A stretch of 64,000 nt of DNA from Parietichytrium sp. I65-24A (taxonomy: Eukaryota > Sar > Bigyra > Thraustochytrida > Thraustochytriidae): contig BLSF01000030.1 of assembly GCA_012862575.1 (NCBI GenBank), positions 313,584-377,583 on the forward strand, read 5' to 3'. The stretch's first letter is position 1. Every line of letters starts with the position of its first letter. Below are positions 30,001 through 39,802 of the stretch, one piece after another. A program made the translations under genes and the position numbers. The notes beneath the pieces are model-generated. The model was not told where the DNA came from. It ran no database searches and saw only the letters and a program-made list of their open reading frames with translations.

Positions 30001-33000
30001 GAACTTGAGAACCGGGAAGAGAGTCTCCAAAAGAAGGCAGAGGAACTCTCAAGTGTCAGCGAGTTGCTTGAAGCATGCAAGAACGAGTTGGAGTCTCTTC
30101 GGGCCGAGCACAAGAGCGAGAGTGAAAACGCCGACTTGGTTCCACGTGCAGAACTTGACATTGCCATCGAAATTATGCAATCTGAACTTGACGCCGCGCA
30201 TGCATCTGCGGAAGAACAACAGACCAAACTTGACGCCTCCGTCACTTCGGCAGCGGAGCTGCAAATGAAACTGGATGCCGCGAATCTCGCTATGGAGGAG
30301 TTGCGAGCTGGAGCTGACGCTGCGAGTGTCACAGTTCAAGAGAGAGTCGCCCAACTCGAAGATGCGAATGCCGTGATCGAAGAATTGCGCGCCGTGTCGA
30401 AGGAGACGGCCGCAAGTTCTGACGAGAAGCAGGCTCAGCTCGCTGCTACGCTGGAGGAACAGCAACTCGAGCTCAGTAGTCTTCGCGAACAAGCTTCTAT
30501 GCTCCAAGAAGATGCCCGAGGGGCACACGCGACGGCGGAGCGTTTGCGTCAAGAGTTGAGCGAAGTCCAGGAACGCAACAGCTCGGAGAGTGAGGACTCG
30601 GAAGGAAGACTCGGCGAGTTAAAGGAGGCCCTTGCAAGAGCTTCCCAAATATGCGAAGAAAAGTGCAGCGAACTTGCTGAAAAGGATGTGCGTATTTCCG
30701 AACTTGAAGACGGCCTTGTCCAAGCGCAATCCATCTTGGAGGACTACGGGTCTCGTCTTGCCGAGGCGAGCTCGAAGCTGAGCGAGGCGGAAAATAGAAG
30801 CAGCGCGTCGGTGGATGAGAAGGAGTTCGAAGCGATGAAAACTCGCCTCGAGGCCCTGATCGAGAGCCAGGCCGCGGAGTTGTCTGAACTTCGGGAAGCT
30901 GGTCAGAAGACTGTTGCTCATCTAGAATCAATTACTGAGGAGGCTTTCCGCAGAGTCGACGCAGCAGAATCGATGGCTGAAGGCGTTCAGGTGGAGCAGT
31001 GCTTGAGCCACCTTGTCTCGAAGGTTGAAGTGGACGCCATGGCCGAGGTAGTTGAAGAATACAAAGAGTGCATCAAGCGATACCAGAGCCGCTCCTCGCT
31101 TGGGTTCGAAGATGAGGAACTACAGAGCAAGCTGCGCAATCTCTCCCAGTTGGAGGCTGCTAACGCTAATCTGCGTGGAGAGATGGAGCGCAAGCAGCGG
31201 GAAGCGAATGATGATCTGGCTGAATCCAAAAAGCGGGTTCACATGCTCGAGAGTGAAGTGGAAACTTTGGAGCAGATTGTGGACGAGCAAACGGACGATC
31301 TTGACCAGCTTCGCTTGCGCGAAGACCAACTCAAATCGACCGTGAATGGACTGGAAGCAGAGATCAAGATGCTTCAAGGCCGCATGGAGGAGGACATGGA
31401 AACCTCCAAGGTATTGGCCACCAAGGCTACCGAGCAAGTCAGTGATGACATGCTGGAGGTCTTCAACACCAAGATCTCCCAATTGCAATTGCGCGTGGAC
31501 TTGGCAGTTCAAGAGCGCGACGGGGCAATCTCAAGGATTTCTGAGCTCGAGGCAGAACTTAAGCGCCGCGAATCGGACTCTTACAGTGACATCAACGATT
31601 GGAAGAGTAAGGTGGTCGAGCTTGAGGGTCAAGCTGCTCAGATCCGTAAAGAGAGGGCCAGTGTTGCCGCAGCTCTTGACGAAGCGAAAGAAGAGCTCGC
31701 TGCTCTTAAAAATCGCGAGCAGATTGTCATGGAGGAGCATCAGCAGAGGGTTGCTGACTTGGAAGAGTCATTCGAGCTCAAGCTCCGAGACGCTATCACA
31801 GAAGCCTCAAACAAAGCGACTGAAGGGGGCGCAGGGAAGGAGCAGCTCCAGAACGCTGTACAAGCACTTGAGCGCAAGTGCGAGTCTCTCCGCGAGACGA
31901 TTGAAGAGAAGAGTGGAGTAATTGAACGACTGAGCGAGGCACGGGAAGAGCTTGAGAATGAGCTTCACTCAGAGCGGGAGGGTAGAAGCCGTGACGCTCA
32001 GTCGGAGGAGCGGATTGCGAACCTGGAGGAACAACTGGAGGCTGCGTCCGTAAAGGCTTCTGAAGCTGTTCGCGATCTCGCCGAATTGCAAAACAGGCTT
32101 GAAAGGCAAAAGGCGTCGTCTTCTACAATTGCTGCTGAACGCGATCAGCTAGAGGAAAGGGTCCAGGAACTCGAGCGTCAAATTGAGGAGCTGAAGACCG
32201 AAGGTGCAAATGTCGAGGAGCTTCGGTCTAAACTCGAGGAATTGCAAGGTGCTTACGAAGAGGAGGCGGCGGCGCGTGCAACGGCCCAAGAGGAGTCCAA
32301 CGCTGCCAAAGCGCGTTGTGTGGAGCTGCGGGAAAGACTCACGGAAGCCAGTTCTTCCCTTGAGAAGAGCAAAGAGGCGCTAGCAAATGCACAGGCCGAC
32401 CAAGAGAGTAACGCTCAAAAAGCACTTGCGGAGGCCAATGCAAAGCTGCGCGAGACGGAGAGCGAATTGGCGTCTTGTCACGAGCGCATAAGTAAGCTTG
32501 AAAAGGTGAAAATGACCAATTCACACCTGCAAAAGTTTGCGGACACTCGTACTGCGCTCAAGGAGCTTAAAATCAAGCACGCCGAGGTCTCGGCTTCGAA
32601 CGAAGTTCTTACCGAATCTCGGCAGAAGCTTCGTGAGAAGCTTGCAGCGTTGCAGCAGAAACTGGAAGATTTAGCTGAATCTGTGAAGCAGACGGCGCGC
32701 AAGTTTGGCATTTTGGAAGAGGTTTCTCCAAAAGATTTTATTGCCATGCTCTCTTCTCGTTTGAGCACGGTGCAGTCTGAGCGCGATGCGTTTGAGACCC
32801 AGGTCCGCGTTCTTGAGGTTCGCGAAGATGAAAGCGAAAACCTTGAGGAGCTGGGCCGTCAGCTTGGTAGCCTGAAGCGCAAGCTTCAGGATGCCGAGGC
32901 GGCCCGTGACGAGGAGCAGGAGAGGACGGAGGAGATTAGTCTTCAGCTGCGAAACTTGAAACACAAGCTTCAGGAATCGGAAGTGATGCGCGAGAAGCTC

Positions 33001-33624
33001 TTGGAAGAGCTCTCCGCAACCAAACAAAGCATTTCTTCGCAGGCTGCTGCAAGCGCGGACCATGTTACCCTCAAGCAGGAGTGCGCAAAACTGCGCGCCA
33101 GGTTGCGTGAATTCGAGGAGGATTTCCTGAAGATCAAGGAAGAGAACGAGAAGGCAAGGGCGGCGCTGCAGTCCGAGCTTGAGGACGCGAAGAGTGACAT
33201 CAAATATTTGGAGGCGGAAAACCTAAAGATGATGGTTAACCTTCGGGAAGAGCGCGACCGCTCTACCGCTACGAAAGGTTCATCCCAGGGCAGCTCCTCC
33301 TCCGGAACCACCCCGGCAGCAAAGAAGGCAATGTCTACAAGGAAAGCGTCCCCTCTCCGCGACGTGGAGAACACTGTGGGCCAGGCGGAGGTATCAAGAA
33401 CCCATTCGACAGTCCTGCCGCCCCATCGCCGGTGCCGTCCGCGCAGAAGCCGCGGAGCTCAAGGAGAACACCGGCGGCGCTCGAGAAAGAGAACCGGTCT
33501 TCCGAGCAGCTCGCGAGCGAGCCTGCTCTGGACGACAATACGGGAGAGTGCAAGCAGCAGTAGTTCGCGGGCGCCTGTATTGTACGTGCACTTTCTGTTT
33601 TGTGGGATTTTGAATTTAATTTAA
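27007..33624 (+). CDS. Kinesin-7 (CENP-E-like) motor with very long coiled coil
   Basis: Plus-end-directed type kinesin, 2205 residues as read. The N-terminal motor (about 15-375) has the P-loop GQTASGKTYTMQG, switch I NMNMRSSRSHTIF, switch II VDLAGSEN and the microtubule-binding INKSLLTLSRVISQL. The TASGKT form of the P-loop and the overall plan fit kinesin-7/CENP-E, which links kinetochores to microtubule plus ends. An acidic insertion of about 35 residues sits just before switch II (GGEEDEEDDEDQ). About 375-2110 is nearly continuous heptad-rich coiled coil. The gene has no intron in 6.6 kb. The last 80 residues look wrong: a second frame entered near 33378 encodes a basic Pro/Ser-rich tail (GGGIKNPFDSPAAPSP) ending at TAG 33561-33563. 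One missing base in a G run would explain this, making the true product about 2185 residues. Confidence 0.93.
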   Translation: MSSKERLSLDDEEEGFDEAISVSVRVRPMNSKELRSSNNDAWKVVEGKSIYSNVEGSSHTFDNVFDASTSTRQVYDRVARPLVSSVLEGMNGTVFAYGQTASGKTYTMQGEPTSPGILLLAAEQVFEEIERKPHFQFLLRVSYIEVYNEQIKDLLSDSDTNLRIREDRDKGFFVDNLQMKSIVSVDELCIAKEEGERRRHVGETNMNMRSSRSHTIFSIRIEMRDTRVGGEEDEEDDEDQLKSNGKRRLSQQDDDRRFGVLVGQLNLVDLAGSENARSTGAEGGRLKEGGNINKSLLTLSRVISQLASTKGKIGFINWRDSKLTQILQPSLAGNCRTAIVCCVTPASKYSEETKSTLSFASRAKQIRTRAIVNEVLDGEGEMRKLKRTIQSLRMELASQQEINAEKSALEVKIRDLKALLLTGGARVDQEGPAIEESAVANVDSDAQASKRRKKKHRETWCPGDFFAPLQPGTGTKNAMVSVGESEEDDNINEEIENKENAAPASMRDENTVEEPLFAEERIAALKKKLNEKTEKIVDLESILSKERQEFSERANTHSEELSNVKTQFETMENNLLERIADLESEMEVFKTNAHEKETSMKDAKDTVRARLEERTAECADLKDKIVRLEADLEEKESATRALESSLDQSRLRETELQDTLDAERAALYAKAESHKGISSDMQNTIALLEGQVEELSKSLAKAKEDHSVARGEESSEMDARLAAHAASQDLLESQITSLKAENTQLEAKVLELEDVLVNAELDTETKASEVSDLRKQMEAGELRLAELMKAVQEAAQQESMFESAEQCIVSIKTLFCERTQAGASAEQLQQEKAAWESRVAELEAQIGVLQGQLDARTESEDKAVAEVEVSRSELGKIKEELAEKESLLVALGEEVDALQTREDTLCEEVETLKEELSARDTTVLQLEEQIANAAASRESENGSEEMLVGLQERLAEKCKELEENHASLTSLSEVLQAKEQDYERMSSELEARVVELKSELENREESLQKKAEELSSVSELLEACKNELESLRAEHKSESENADLVPRAELDIAIEIMQSELDAAHASAEEQQTKLDASVTSAAELQMKLDAANLAMEELRAGADAASVTVQERVAQLEDANAVIEELRAVSKETAASSDEKQAQLAATLEEQQLELSSLREQASMLQEDARGAHATAERLRQELSEVQERNSSESEDSEGRLGELKEALARASQICEEKCSELAEKDVRISELEDGLVQAQSILEDYGSRLAEASSKLSEAENRSSASVDEKEFEAMKTRLEALIESQAAELSELREAGQKTVAHLESITEEAFRRVDAAESMAEGVQVEQCLSHLVSKVEVDAMAEVVEEYKECIKRYQSRSSLGFEDEELQSKLRNLSQLEAANANLRGEMERKQREANDDLAESKKRVHMLESEVETLEQIVDEQTDDLDQLRLREDQLKSTVNGLEAEIKMLQGRMEEDMETSKVLATKATEQVSDDMLEVFNTKISQLQLRVDLAVQERDGAISRISELEAELKRRESDSYSDINDWKSKVVELEGQAAQIRKERASVAAALDEAKEELAALKNREQIVMEEHQQRVADLEESFELKLRDAITEASNKATEGGAGKEQLQNAVQALERKCESLRETIEEKSGVIERLSEAREELENELHSEREGRSRDAQSEERIANLEEQLEAASVKASEAVRDLAELQNRLERQKASSSTIAAERDQLEERVQELERQIEELKTEGANVEELRSKLEELQGAYEEEAAARATAQEESNAAKARCVELRERLTEASSSLEKSKEALANAQADQESNAQKALAEANAKLRETESELASCHERISKLEKVKMTNSHLQKFADTRTALKELKIKHAEVSASNEVLTESRQKLREKLAALQQKLEDLAESVKQTARKFGILEEVSPKDFIAMLSSRLSTVQSERDAFETQVRVLEVREDESENLEELGRQLGSLKRKLQDAEAARDEEQERTEEISLQLRNLKHKLQESEVMREKLLEELSATKQSISSQAAASADHVTLKQECAKLRARLREFEEDFLKIKEENEKARAALQSELEDAKSDIKYLEAENLKMMVNLREERDRSTATKGSSQGSSSSGTTPAAKKAMSTRKASPLRDVENTVGQAEVSRTHSTVLPPHRRCRPRRSRGAQGEHRRRSRKRTGLPSSSRASLLWTTIRESASSSSSRAPVLYVHFLFCGILNLI

Positions 33625-33852
33625 AAAGTTAGTAAATATCTTTCAATTGACAAACCGTATTCATCCGTCCAACACCCTTGGCTGACAATCTCCGAGTTGA
33701 TTGACAGTGATTTTTTTTCGTTGTTTGTTTGTTTATTTGTTGTATAAAAATGAAGGAAACTGTATCATCGTTTTACGTTCTATCTCTCAAGTCCATGGCA
33801 GTCACGCAAGTTTATTAGGCTCTTCACCGCCAGCAACGAGGCTGTGGTGGGC

Positions 33853-33880
33853 TCAGAATCTCAGAATCTCAGAATCTCAG
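33853..33880. repeat. (TCAGAATC)n octamer repeat
   Basis: Three tandem 8-bp units plus a partial fourth, in the short gap between convergent genes and directly beside the stop codon of the THUMP gene. Confidence 0.85.
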
Positions 33881-33882
33881 TA

Positions 33883-35004
33883 TCAGTCAGATTTCCCCTG
33901 AGAAGGGGAGGCGCTGGTGGTCTTTGCTGCCTCTGACTCGGTGCTCTTGAGAGCAGCGTGAAAGTTGAGTTTGGAAAACTCGCCAAAGTCATCGATCACC
34001 GCCACGCCGGCCATGTTCTTGAGCGTCTCCACGAGGATGACCACATCGGGGTTGTCCAGGTCTGCCTTGAGCTCTCCTTTCGGGTTTTCCTTGCGGATGC
34101 TTGCCAGCTTGTCTGCGATGGCGCTGATCACTTCGGCGCGCTTCATGGCTGCGCTCAGCCTGATGCGCGTCTGGATGGCAAACTGCGGTGCGTGACGCAT
34201 AACGCATGACGCATGGCGCACAGAGCACGTTGCGAGACGCAGGGCAGAGAGAAGACGGGTCAGCGTCAGTATCAGCGTCAGTCTGGTAGCACCGAGACCA
34301 CTTTCCATTCACGTTCACGTTCACATTCACATTCACGTTCACGTTCACGTTCACAAGCACAAGCACAAGCACAAGCACAAGCACAACCAACTCACCTTGA
34401 CCGTCTGCCCCTCCTGAATGTTCGCGAATCGCTCCTTGAGCATGGGCTCGAGCGCGTCCACGACGTCCTGCACCGCCGCGTAGCAGCACTTTTGCATCGG
34501 CGCCAGTGAGAACACGCTTGGCGCCCTCGTCTCGCCCTCCCTGCGCACCTCCCTGAACACGCTCTTCACCACCTCCACCGGGTCCACCGCCGCCAGGCTC
34601 TCCGCACTCCCCAGCGCCAGCACCATGCACCCCTTGCTACCGTTCATGTCCACCGCCTCGATCGCCCGCGCCTCCTCTCGCGCCGCCGCCAGCTCCGCCG
34701 CCAGCCCCCCCTTCTCATTCTCATTCTTCTCCATCTTGTCCGCATTCTCCGCAATGGAGGAGTTTGGCGCGGACGCGGAGGAGGAGTTGGAGGAGTTGGA
34801 GGAGGAGATGGCCACGGCGGCCACGTGCTCGCGGAGCCAGTCGCCCATCTGCGCGCGGACCTGGCGGGCTCGCGCGCTGTCGTAGGTGAGGATGAAGCCG
34901 CGGCGGGAATGCTTGAGGTCGCCCAGCTGCAGCAGCCCCGAACGACGCCGCTTGCGAGAGTCCGCGCCGGGGACCGCGCCGCCCTTGAACCTGCGCTTGC
35001 TCAT
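33883..35004 (-). CDS. THUMP-domain tRNA acetylation adaptor (Tan1/THUMPD1 family)
   Basis: Two exons: 35004-34396 and 34182-33883, joined across a 213-nt intron (GTGAGT to CGCAG, phase 0), giving about 302 residues. Exon 1 begins MSKRRFKGG and contains GFILTYDSARARQVR, a Ser/Asn-rich linker, then SVFSLAPMQKCCYAAV and ALEPMLKERF. Exon 2 completes the THUMP fold with FAIQTRIR, RAEVISAIADKLA, ADLDNPDVVILVETLKN and AGVAVIDDFGEFSKLNF. Yeast Tan1 and human THUMPD1 have this order and length. The family partners an N-acetyltransferase (Kre33/NAT10) to form N4-acetylcytidine in tRNA-Ser and tRNA-Leu. The start is the first ATG before the conserved basic segment. The intron is full of hexamer repeats and, if read through, gives a Leu-Cys run that is not protein. 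The gene converges on the kinesin gene. Confidence 0.88.
34307..34387. repeat. Hexanucleotide array (ACGTTC/ACATTC then ACAAGC) inside intron
   Basis: About seven ACGTTC/ACATTC units followed by about six ACAAGC units, filling over a third of the THUMP gene intron and starting close to its 5' splice site. Confidence 0.9.
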
Positions 35005-35039
35005 CGTGCAACACTTGACTTGAGCTGTACGCGCCCGCT

Positions 35040-35070
35040 GCGGGGAACTGCGGGGAACTGCGGGGAACTG
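35040..35070. repeat. Decamer tandem repeat (GCGGGGAACT)n
   Basis: Three tandem 10-bp units in the immediate 5' flank of the THUMP gene. Confidence 0.9.
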
Positions 35071-36262
35071 AACTGCGGGGGGCCTGGGGGGACCTGCTGT
35101 TGCGGAACAAGGGAAGAGGGATCCAACTGCGGGGGAGAGGACGCTTGCTGTGGGGACGGAGGTTACTGCGGGAGAGAGGGGAGTGAGTGGGTGGCCAGCA
35201 GGAAAGAGGTGTGCGCGTGTGGAGATGATATGAGGGACGGAGAGATGGGAGAAGAGGAATGAGTGGACGAGAGTTTTTGTTTTTATCTTGTTCTGAGACG
35301 CGCAGGATGCGGCGCTCTGGGCTGCTGTAGAGAGAGAGTGTGTGTGTGAGAGAGTGAGACAAGAACAATTGAAAGGGTGGGACGTCCACTGTGAGTCGAA
35401 TCCAAATCGCATCCGCAATCTCAGTCGCAATCCCTCTCTCTCCCCTGTTCCCTATTCCCTGTTCCTTGTTCCCTCACCGCTCTCCTGCTCGCGCACAGCG
35501 CACAGCGCACAGCGCACGGTGCCGGCTCCTAACGCGGCACGTACGGGACGTACGGTACCTACGCCTAGCGCTGGGCGCGAATGTGCACGCGGCGATCGTA
35601 GCGGCTGACGCTGCTGCGCTGGTCCTGCTGCTGCGCTGACGCTGGTTGCTGCGGCTGCGGGGGGTCCTTGCGCTCCTGCTCCACCCCCAGCGGCTGCACC
35701 GACCCCAACGGGAATCCCATCTTCGCTCTGTCCTTCTTTCGCTCCGTCGCTATCCTTCGCTAGCCTTCTCGCTCTGTCGTTCGCGCGTTGCCCAACGACC
35801 GTCGCCACGGATACGCCGTAGGAGATGGACGAAGGACGAAGGACGAAGGAGGCACGCAGAGCGCGGGCTCTGCCAAGCTATAAGCTATAAGCTATGGGCG
35901 AAGCAGACGAGGGCGCGGAGCTGAGGAAGGGATGAAATGGTTTGGCGGAAGGAGCGACGCACGCCAAAGTTAGACCCGGCGCGCTCCATCGCGCAAGAGG
36001 CCCTCGGTCAGAGGCTTGCAAAAGGGTAGCGGCAAGGCGTCGTCGTTTCTGAGCTCGCAGAGTTGCAAAAGAAAAGTGTTGTAACGTCGTTGCCTCCCTC
36101 ATCGCGGAGAGAACGCAGCTCGTCTTGCGAAAGATAGTCGGCACTGACATCGGCGCCAAGCCATGCACACGGCCACCTCAAAGCGATCTGGCGCAGCCCT
36201 CTGGAGCATCTCGTCTTGATCGATCTCCTTCAGCGCTCCAAGAGCTTGCAGCCAGCCGCGAT

Positions 36263-36313
36263 TGGAGATGGACGATGGACGATTGGAGATGGACGATGGA
36301 CGATGGACGATGG
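36263..36313. repeat. Tandem GGACGAT / GGAGAT minisatellite
   Basis: Interleaved GGACGAT and TGGAGAT units in tandem, about seven copies with small variations. Confidence 0.85.
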
Positions 36314-37027
36314 TCGATGCATCGGCCGTGCAATAGTGTGCAATAGTGAAATCCGAAATTCAGAGCGTGTGAGAATCAAAGCCCCGCGTCTCTCCAATGG
36401 GTTCCAACCGATGGGTTCCAACCGATGGGATCACCGGCGTTTGCACAACTGGATCTGAGATTCGTCATCGCTTTCTTTCTTTTGATTGTCTTTGTGATTG
36501 ATTGTTCTGAAGTAAACAAGTACTCTGACGACGTGCAAAGATTGGGTGTAAACATTGCAAACTGTATTTATTACCTTTATGTAAGGGAATTTCGCTTGTC
36601 CGGTATTCTCTCCACCGCACATTCATGCCCTGCTATTACAAACCCAGTGCCAGTCTCACAGGCTACTAGCTAGCTCGAGCACTATCTGTGGCTAACAGTC
36701 CGCCTTGTGTCTGTGTATTCCTGGCTTTCCCACTATCCGACTACCACCTCATAAGCCCTCCTACTCTCCTCCCTAACCCCGCATCCACACACCGACCCAC
36801 ACATTTCCATTTCTACCCTCGCCGCTACCCATCTACTTCAACCATACCCATCTGCCTACTCGCGGCTAGCGAGGGGAGCATGCACCTTACCCCGCAGCCA
36901 GGGATACGCCTGGTGATCTGGAGAGGGTAGCGAATCGCTTAGCAAGTACTACTTAACGAGGAAGATAGAGCCTAGGATAGCCGGAGACACTAAAGATATG
37001 ACATGATGCGGAGTGAAAGTAGTAAAC

Positions 37028-37157
37028 GAGAGAGACATGAGTGACGAGAGACAGAGAGAGAGAAAGAGAGAAAGAGAGAAAGAGGCTGCGAAGGAAGCAA
37101 GCAAAAGCAAGGAGGGAAGTGAGAGAGTGAGAGTGAGAGAGAGTGAGAGAGAGAAAG
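37028..37157 (+). repeat. GA-rich purine tract directly 5' of adenylate kinase
   Basis: About 130 bp of nearly pure purines (GAGA and AAGAGAG units) running up to the start codon, so probably the 5' untranslated leader or core promoter. Comparable GA/CT tracts lie upstream of several other genes in this window. Confidence 0.75.
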
Positions 37158-38337
<1,180 letters not shown>

Positions 38338-39802
38338 TTTCTTAAACCAAAGGGAAACTATTTTCTCTCAAAACGATCGGAATATCTGATGTATCTGTGT
38401 CTCGCGGCCCCCAAACTCGTTTCGGGAAAAACCCCACGCGTTTGCCGGTGCCTGGCACTCACTCGTCTCTGTTGTGCTGCTACATCCTTGACACGATCTC
38501 GCAATAGCTTCTCCACGATCCGGGAGCCTCCGAACCGGGGTCAGCCTGTAGAGCCTTGCGGTAACAGGTCAGCGTGTTGAACGCCACCTCGGACTTCTTC
38601 AAATGAGTCTTGGTTTCTTTTGCAGAAGCATCTAGAAGGCGTCGGGTGGTGACCGTCTTCGTTTATAAAAGTGGTGGTTCCAGTGGTGACTTCCGTCATA
38701 CCTCGTTCTTAATGCGTCGGTGCTTTTCCTTCCTTTCCTTTCATTTCTCCTTCTCTTTCCCAATTTATAAAATGTGAATCGGCTGTAGTGCACTCTGCCC
38801 TCTCTCGCGTGTTTGAGAGGGGGGAAAACCAAACCCCTCTCTTGTGAATCTACAGAAGATGAAAAAAAAAATCAGAAAGCCGCTGCAATGGCCGATACGA
38901 GGTCTTGGTTGCCAAGGTGGTCAAGGTCGTCAAAGTTTCAAAGCTGCCTAAGCCTGTGACCGTCAACGATGAACAGACTCAAGCCATGTACGTCATAGCA
39001 GCCATCAAAATGACCACCATTCTGAGTTTGGGCGCGTAACGAGCAATCGACCTTGGCTGCTGAGAACATGCAGGCAGATACGGTTTCTCCTCAAGAAGCA
39101 GGGCACAATTCAAACAAGCAGCGCTAAAGAACCGAAGGAACACGTGTGGGAGGAAAGTCTGGGACGACGGAGAATCTTTCCAACTGAGACCAATCGAACT
39201 AACTGAACAATTTATTTTGGTACAAAAATGAAAGCCCCGCGTTCTATGTTTGGACGCATGACCAACGTCAAGGCATGAATGGAAGGAGCAGAAAGAGGGC
39301 AAATTCAGCATGCTTGCGGGACAGTTTCCGTTCTGACGAGAGCTTGGAGGGGCCTTGAATCTGCCACCAGCCTAGAAAATAGCTCAAAAACCAATCCGCA
39401 GCCAAAGCTGCTCCCGGAGTTCCGTCCCATGAGCCATAGCTTATAAAGAAAGCCCAGACATCCTCTCTCCAGCGGAAGAGTTTGTTTCTTTATCTAATTT
39501 GTTTCGGCGTCCTTTCAGCTTTACCAGGAGCCATTCAACTTTGTGGTCACATCTCTTTTCTTGGGTATCGCACATGACCTTTGAATCTCTGTTCAATTTC
39601 GTTTCCAAATTCTCATAAACTTTTGAATTGAATGACTGTGTAACATCGTTCAAGAATGAACACTTTCACAATCGCGCTGGCAGAATCTTGCTCTCCTTCC
39701 CGTCCACCTCGGCAACTCCTTGAGAACGGAAAGCAAACAATTGACGCTTCAATCAATTCGCTATGCTCGTAGAGTTCGCCACACCAATTCCAAGAGGTTC
39801 GC
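38338..39802. other. Convergent intergenic region, adenylate kinase to TIR-NACHT gene
   Basis: No established gene. A 61-codon minus-strand frame without a start codon at 38480-38662 has a protein-like composition (see next entry). The rest appears to be 3' flanks. Confidence 0.55.
38480..38662 (-). other. Possible coding relic, weakly TPR-like
   Basis: Open frame bounded by stops, with no ATG before the informative part. It reads ETKTHLKKSEVAFNTLTCYR and then KALQADPGSEAPGSWRSYC. The Y-x-KAL-x-x-DP pattern resembles the end of a TPR unit, but one weak motif is not proof. It could be a last exon, a relic or chance. Confidence 0.2.

Larger units (their letters stand above)
35005..37157. other. 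Divergent intergenic region, THUMP gene to adenylate kinase
   Basis: No gene supported. It holds tandem GCGGGGAACT units at 35040-35070 close to the THUMP start, a GA/GT tract near 35330-35355, a GATGGACGAT-type minisatellite at 36263-36313 and a GA-rich block before the kinase start. A minus-strand Ala/Gly-rich frame at 35452-35808 lacks an ATG and looks spurious. Confidence 0.6.

Noticed and set aside
34351-34395. Leu-Cys repeat tail at the end of THUMP exon 1
   Set aside because: This is read-through of the intronic hexamer array. The GTGAGT donor at 34395 and CAG acceptor at 34183 give the expected Tan1-like sequence instead.
35452-35808. Minus-strand Ala/Gly-rich open frame
   Set aside because: It begins with GTG rather than ATG, is low in complexity and resembles no family; probably a by-product of GC-rich DNA.
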